The position numbers and the translations under genes are program-made. This document shows positions 5,219 to 6,475 of a DNA stretch of 6,475 bases, piece after piece. Every line of letters starts with the position of its first letter. Position 1 is the first letter of the stretch. The stretch is from Hyphomonadaceae bacterium UBA1001 (GTDB lineage: Bacteria > Pseudomonadota > Alphaproteobacteria > Caulobacterales > Aquidulcibacteraceae). The stretch is taken from assembly GCA_002291875.1 (NCBI GenBank), contig DBAV01000201.1, positions 1 through 6,475 of the forward strand, written 5' to 3'. Below the pieces are notes generated by a model that saw only the letters and a program-made list of their open reading frames with translations, had not been told where the DNA came from and made no database searches.

Positions 5219-6297
5219 GCGCGGGCACACCGGCCCTGGGTCAAGAGGCTGTCCCGCCGGTCGCGCCGGACCCTGGCGCCCCCGAACTGGTGGCACCCAC
5301 GACGCCGGCCGAGCGGCCGCGCACCACCATCGGTGTCGCCATCCCGACCATCGACCCGCGCGAAGGCTCGCGCGTGCCGCCCGCGCCGGGCATCCCCCCG
5401 ACGGCGCCGCGCGCGCCGCCAGGGGCCGCGGTCACGCTTCCCAGCCCGGAGTCGGCCGAAAGTCTCTTCCTGTCGGCCCAGGCCTCCTATGCCGCGGCCG
5501 ACCATGCCGCCGCCGTCTCGCAGGCGCGTGCGGCGGCCGCGGGCGGTCATGCCGAAGCCGCCGCGCTGGCGGGATTTCTGACCGAGCGCGGGATGGGCAC
5601 CCCTGCCGACGACCGGGCCGCCGTGGCCCTCTATCTGCAGGCCGCGCGGGCAGCCGAGCCCAATGCGCTGGCCGCGCTGGGGCGCCTCGCACTCGAGTCC
5701 CGCGGGGGACTGCGGGCATCGGAGTCCTCAGGTTGGCTCGAGCGGGCGGTGGCTGCAGGGCGGGGCGATGCGGCGCTGCTGCAGGGTCGTGCGCTGTTCG
5801 ATGGGCGCCTGCCGCGCGACCCGGCAGCGGCGCTGGCGGCGTTCCGGCGTGCGCTCGAACTGGGCGAGGCCGAGGGGGCGCTGGAGGCGGCAGTCCTGCT
5901 GGACGATGGCGAGGCTGTGCCGGCCGATGACCCGGTTGCCGCGCGCGCTCTGATGCAGCGTGCAGCCGAGGCGGGCGTGCCGGGCGCGGCAGGCGGATAT
6001 GGCCTTCTGGTCTATACCGGGCGCGGGGGCTCGCGCGATCTGGCCGAGGCGGCGCGCTGGATGTTCCGCGGGGCCGAGGAGGGCGATGGCGAGGCGCAGT
6101 TCCTGTTTGCGCTGATGCTGTCGCGCGGCGAGGGCGTGGCGCGCGACCTTGAGCGGGCCTATGGCTGGGCCATCCGGGCGGCGGACGCACCGGACGCTGG
6201 CGAAGACCCCGACCGGGCGCGCCTGCGCGATGCCCTGGCCCGGGCCCTGCCGGCCGAAGCGCGCAGCCGCGCCCAAGCCGCCGCCGCGACGCGCTGA
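5059..6297 (+). CDS. Sel1-like (TPR-type) repeat protein, probably exported
   Basis: This is a 412-residue protein. Residues 1-42 are rich in Arg, Gly and Pro. Then comes a hydrophobic core AVAGAGLALALSAG (43-56) with a plausible signal peptidase I site at ALG-Q (59-62), so it probably works in the periplasm. Residues 63-131 are a Pro/Ala-rich linker. From about 164 to 380 there are five to six Sel1-type repeats of 34-37 residues. The clearest is GEAQFLFALMLSRGEGVARD (344-363), followed by LERAYGWAIRAADA (364-377); another is EAAALAGFLTERGMGTPADD (166-185). Such repeats form helical solenoids that bind partner proteins and have no catalytic role; the partner is unknown. The last 30 residues are charged and Ala-rich. 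The start lies 160 bases inside the ThiE-like gene in the -1 frame, with good ribosome site spacing. A frameshift joining the two genes is the main alternative, but the signal-peptide-like segment across the ThiE-like stop argues for separate products. Confidence 0.84.
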   Translation: MRRTRWYLGARWTGLGCGGGGLPGRARLDLGPSGWPGAGAGRAVAGAGLALALSAGTPALGQEAVPPVAPDPGAPELVAPTTPAERPRTTIGVAIPTIDPREGSRVPPAPGIPPTAPRAPPGAAVTLPSPESAESLFLSAQASYAAADHAAAVSQARAAAAGGHAEAAALAGFLTERGMGTPADDRAAVALYLQAARAAEPNALAALGRLALESRGGLRASESSGWLERAVAAGRGDAALLQGRALFDGRLPRDPAAALAAFRRALELGEAEGALEAAVLLDDGEAVPADDPVAARALMQRAAEAGVPGAAGGYGLLVYTGRGGSRDLAEAARWMFRGAEEGDGEAQFLFALMLSRGEGVARDLERAYGWAIRAADAPDAGEDPDRARLRDALARALPAEARSRAQAAAATR

Positions 6298-6475
6298 ACG
6301 CGCCTCCCCTGCGGCGACACGCTCACCGACGGATGTGCCGGGTGCACGGGCGTGCTTCCCTGGTTCATCCGTGCAGGACCCGGTGCCTCGCCTTTCGGAC
6401 ACGTCCTGCCGGACGGTGTGCGGTGCCATCCCAAGCGCAATCGCGCCCACCCGCCCGGTGAGGGAGGGTCGGGTT
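6298..6475. other. Noncoding tail after the Sel1 gene, with small hairpins
   Basis: I see no gene, tRNA or repeat family in these 178 bases. Two small stems occur. GCAC-GGGC-GTGC (6344-6355) lies 46 bases past the Sel1 stop. ACACGTCC-TGCC-GGACGGTGT (6399-6419) gives eight pairs with one bulged G. Neither is followed by a T-run, so terminator function is unproven. The stretch is probably a 3' end plus the upstream region of a gene beyond the edge. Confidence 0.4.

Noticed and set aside
4393..5550. Minus-strand open frame of 385 codons opposite the DUF3126-like, ThiE-like and Sel1 genes
   Set aside because: It has low-complexity Arg/Ser/Pro/Ala composition, no recognisable domain, and opposes three supported genes.
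5728..6450. Minus-strand open frame of 240 codons at the right end, possibly a gene convergent with Sel1
   Set aside because: It lies mostly opposite the Sel1 repeats and shows no family motif or ribosome site that would support it.

Overview
This GC-rich window reads as ordinary chromosomal DNA from an alphaproteobacterium. The grounds are an MreB and an LpxC with close-to-consensus motifs, a small acidic protein that resembles the alphaproteobacterial DUF3126 family, and G/C-ending codon use throughout. I cannot place it below class level. Eight protein-coding genes are supported: two on the minus strand and six on the plus strand. No tRNA, rRNA, IS element or CRISPR array was seen.

Left part, minus strand (1-1800). 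The first 584 bases carry the N-terminal 194 codons of mreB, which leaves the window at its left edge. Upstream of it in the same direction lies lpxC (stop at 856, preferred GTG start at 1800), the deacetylase that commits precursors to lipid A. The 271 bases between them contain a GC-rich hairpin cluster (757-786) and a small hairpin directly abutting the mreB ribosome binding site (602-618). Both genes serve the cell envelope: shape and peptidoglycan on one side, outer-membrane lipid on the other.

Divergent control region (1801-1971). lpxC and a TetR-type regulator gene point away from each other. The gap holds an imperfect inverted repeat (1910-1940, 10-base arms with one mismatch, 11-base spacer) that is the best operator candidate in the window, and a weak promoter-like pair facing lpxC.

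Middle, plus strand (1972-4493). The TetR-like regulator, a NUDIX hydrolase of ADP-ribose pyrophosphatase type and the serine O-acetyltransferase CysE are packed as one operon: a 1-base gap, then an ATGA overlap. CysE makes O-acetylserine for cysteine synthesis and ends in the isoleucine expected for docking into cysteine synthase. A 78-residue DUF3126-like protein follows after 137 bases.

Right part, plus strand (4559-6297). A thiamine-phosphate-synthase-like (TenI/ThiE fold) protein has lost most residues that bind substrate in true ThiE. Its 3' end overlaps by 160 bases, in another frame, with the start of a Sel1-repeat protein that has a signal peptide and so is probably exported. The last 178 bases (6298-6475) hold no gene I can support.

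Most of the window is housekeeping, and I do not see a convincing new multi-gene system. The parts most worth a second look are the degenerate ThiE-like gene with its long out-of-frame overlap, and the TetR/NUDIX/CysE operon with its candidate operator.
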